Origin: Pseudogulbenkiania sp. MAI-1
GTDB lineage: Bacteria; Pseudomonadota; Gammaproteobacteria; Burkholderiales; Chromobacteriaceae
Length of the DNA: 64,000 nucleotides
NCBI RefSeq assembly: GCF_000527175.1
Contig: NZ_AZUR01000001.1
Span: 655,011 to 719,010 of the forward strand
Direction: 5' to 3'
This document shows positions 63,277 through 64,000 of this stretch, piece by piece; the stretch's first letter is position 1, and every line of letters starts with the position of its first letter. The notes beneath the pieces were generated by a model, which was given only the letters and a program-made list of their open reading frames with translations, was not told where the DNA came from and did not search any database. A program made the translations under genes and the position numbers.

Positions 63277-64000
63277 TCAGTAGTAATTCAACCCCATCGC
63301 CACCTTGACCTCGGAAAGCGTCACGGCGGCCACCTGGCGCGCTTTGGCGGTGCCTTCCTTCAGCATCGCCAGCACCGCCGCCGGATCGCGGGCGTACTCC
63401 TCGCGGCGTTGGCGGATCGGCTCCAGCAGTGCCTGCAGCTTGTCTTCCAGTCGTGCCTTGAGCACCGAGTCGCCGAGCCCGCCGCGGCGGTAGTGCGCTT
63501 TTAGTTCGGCCACGGCCGCGGTGTCGTCGTCGAAGGCGTCGAGGTAGCTGAACACCACGTTGCCCTTGACTTGGCCCGGGTCCTCCACGCGCAGGTGATT
63601 GGGGTCGGTGTACATCATCTTCACCGCCTGGCGGATCTCGTCCGGGCTCGCTGACAGGGCCAGCGCGTTGCCGAGCGACTTCGACATCTTCGCCTTGCCG
63701 TCGATGCCCGGCAGCCGCGCGCCGTGCTCCGGTACCACCGCGCGCGTCTCGATCAGCACGTCCCGGCCGACGCTGGCGTTGAAGCGGCGCACTATCTCGT
63801 TGGTCTGCTCGATCATCGGCACCTGGTCGGCGCCCACCGGCACCACGGTGGCCTTGAAGGCGGTGATGTCGGCCGCCTGCGCCGCCGGGTAGGTCAGGAA
63901 GCCGGCCGGGATGTCGCGCTCGAAGCCACGCTGCTTGATCTCGTCCTTGATGGTCGGGTTGCGCTCCAGCCGCGATACCGTCACCAGGTTGAGGTAGTAG
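63277..64000 (-). CDS. trpS: Tryptophanyl-tRNA synthetase, C-terminal part (gene continues past the window)
   Basis: This class I synthetase lacks its N-terminal portion because the window ends. The signature KMSKS is in KAKMSKSLGN, preceded by GADQVPMIEQTNEIVRRFN; DPNHLRVEDPGQVKGN and the C-terminal VKVAMGLNYY are typical TrpRS segments. At the right edge the frame still reads YYLNLVTVSRLERN, so the start lies beyond 64000. Confidence 0.94.
   Translation of the reverse strand, partial: YYLNLVTVSRLERNPTIKDEIKQRGFERDIPAGFLTYPAAQAADITAFKATVVPVGADQVPMIEQTNEIVRRFNASVGRDVLIETRAVVPEHGARLPGIDGKAKMSKSLGNALALSASPDEIRQAVKMMYTDPNHLRVEDPGQVKGNVVFSYLDAFDDDTAAVAELKAHYRRGGLGDSVLKARLEDKLQALLEPIRQRREEYARDPAAVLAMLKEGTAKARQVAAVTLSEVKVAMGLNYY

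Overview
The window is G+C-rich DNA from a Gram-negative bacterium, most likely a betaproteobacterium of the Neisseriales (Chromobacteriaceae-like). This placement is an inference from gene order and protein style (fmdB–DUF502–aspS, murJ divergent from rpsT, mltG–tmk–holB–pilZ–tatD, FNR next to hemN, NsrR with Hmp, an outer-membrane phospholipase of Neisseria type). No rRNA or tRNA gene was seen.

Layout. (1) 1–369: the end of an IS21-family element, apparently identical to the end of a second copy at 28063–30257. (2) 624–17352: a complete Lap-type biofilm adhesin locus. It has a type I secretion ATPase (lapB), a membrane-fusion protein (lapC), an embedded LuxR-type regulator with a degenerate receiver, a 2656-residue adhesin (lapA) with an N-terminal retention module and a candidate LapG cleavage motif, a c-di-GMP receptor with degenerate GGDEF/EAL domains (lapD), a periplasmic cysteine protease (lapG) and a TolC-like outer-membrane channel (lapE). 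By analogy with Pseudomonas fluorescens, LapBCE exports LapA and holds it in the outer membrane; LapD bound to c-di-GMP restrains LapG, and when c-di-GMP falls LapG cuts LapA and frees the cell. (3) 17365–21310: a LysR regulator divergent from an omega-amino acid:pyruvate aminotransferase and a CoA-acylating (methyl)malonate-semialdehyde dehydrogenase, which together suit beta-alanine catabolism. (4) 21373–27157: an NMT1/SsuA-type ABC importer in one operon with a DctB-like sensor kinase and a DctD-like sigma-54 activator. A good sigma-54 promoter and an upstream palindrome lie just before the operon. (5) 27158–30625: a gene-poor, repeat-rich island in which the intact-length IS21 copy sits between two inverted copies of a ~240–256 bp repeat. 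Each repeat copy carries a 13-bp hairpin with a compensatory base-pair change.

(6) 30626–64000 is ordinary chromosome. It holds suhB, trmJ, a DUF1853 gene, fnr/hemN with two FNR boxes, a patatin, nsrR/hmp and a small membrane protein sharing two NsrR-like operators, queF, murJ, rpsT, pldA, ackA–ptb/pta–fabI, fmdB–DUF502–aspS, ahpC, tesA/ybbA/ybbP, an MFS exporter with its GntR regulator, a fumarylacetoacetate-hydrolase-family gene, mltG–tmk–holB–pilZ–tatD–metallohydrolase, a chorismate-mutase-like protein, a CTP-synthase-like glutamine amidotransferase and the 3' part of trpS.

The most interesting items are the Lap locus with its in-operon regulator, the self-regulated sigma-54 transport operon, the covarying hairpin repeat around the IS, and a possible NO-responsive small membrane protein. 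All functions are assigned by reading motifs and recalling families; no database search was run.
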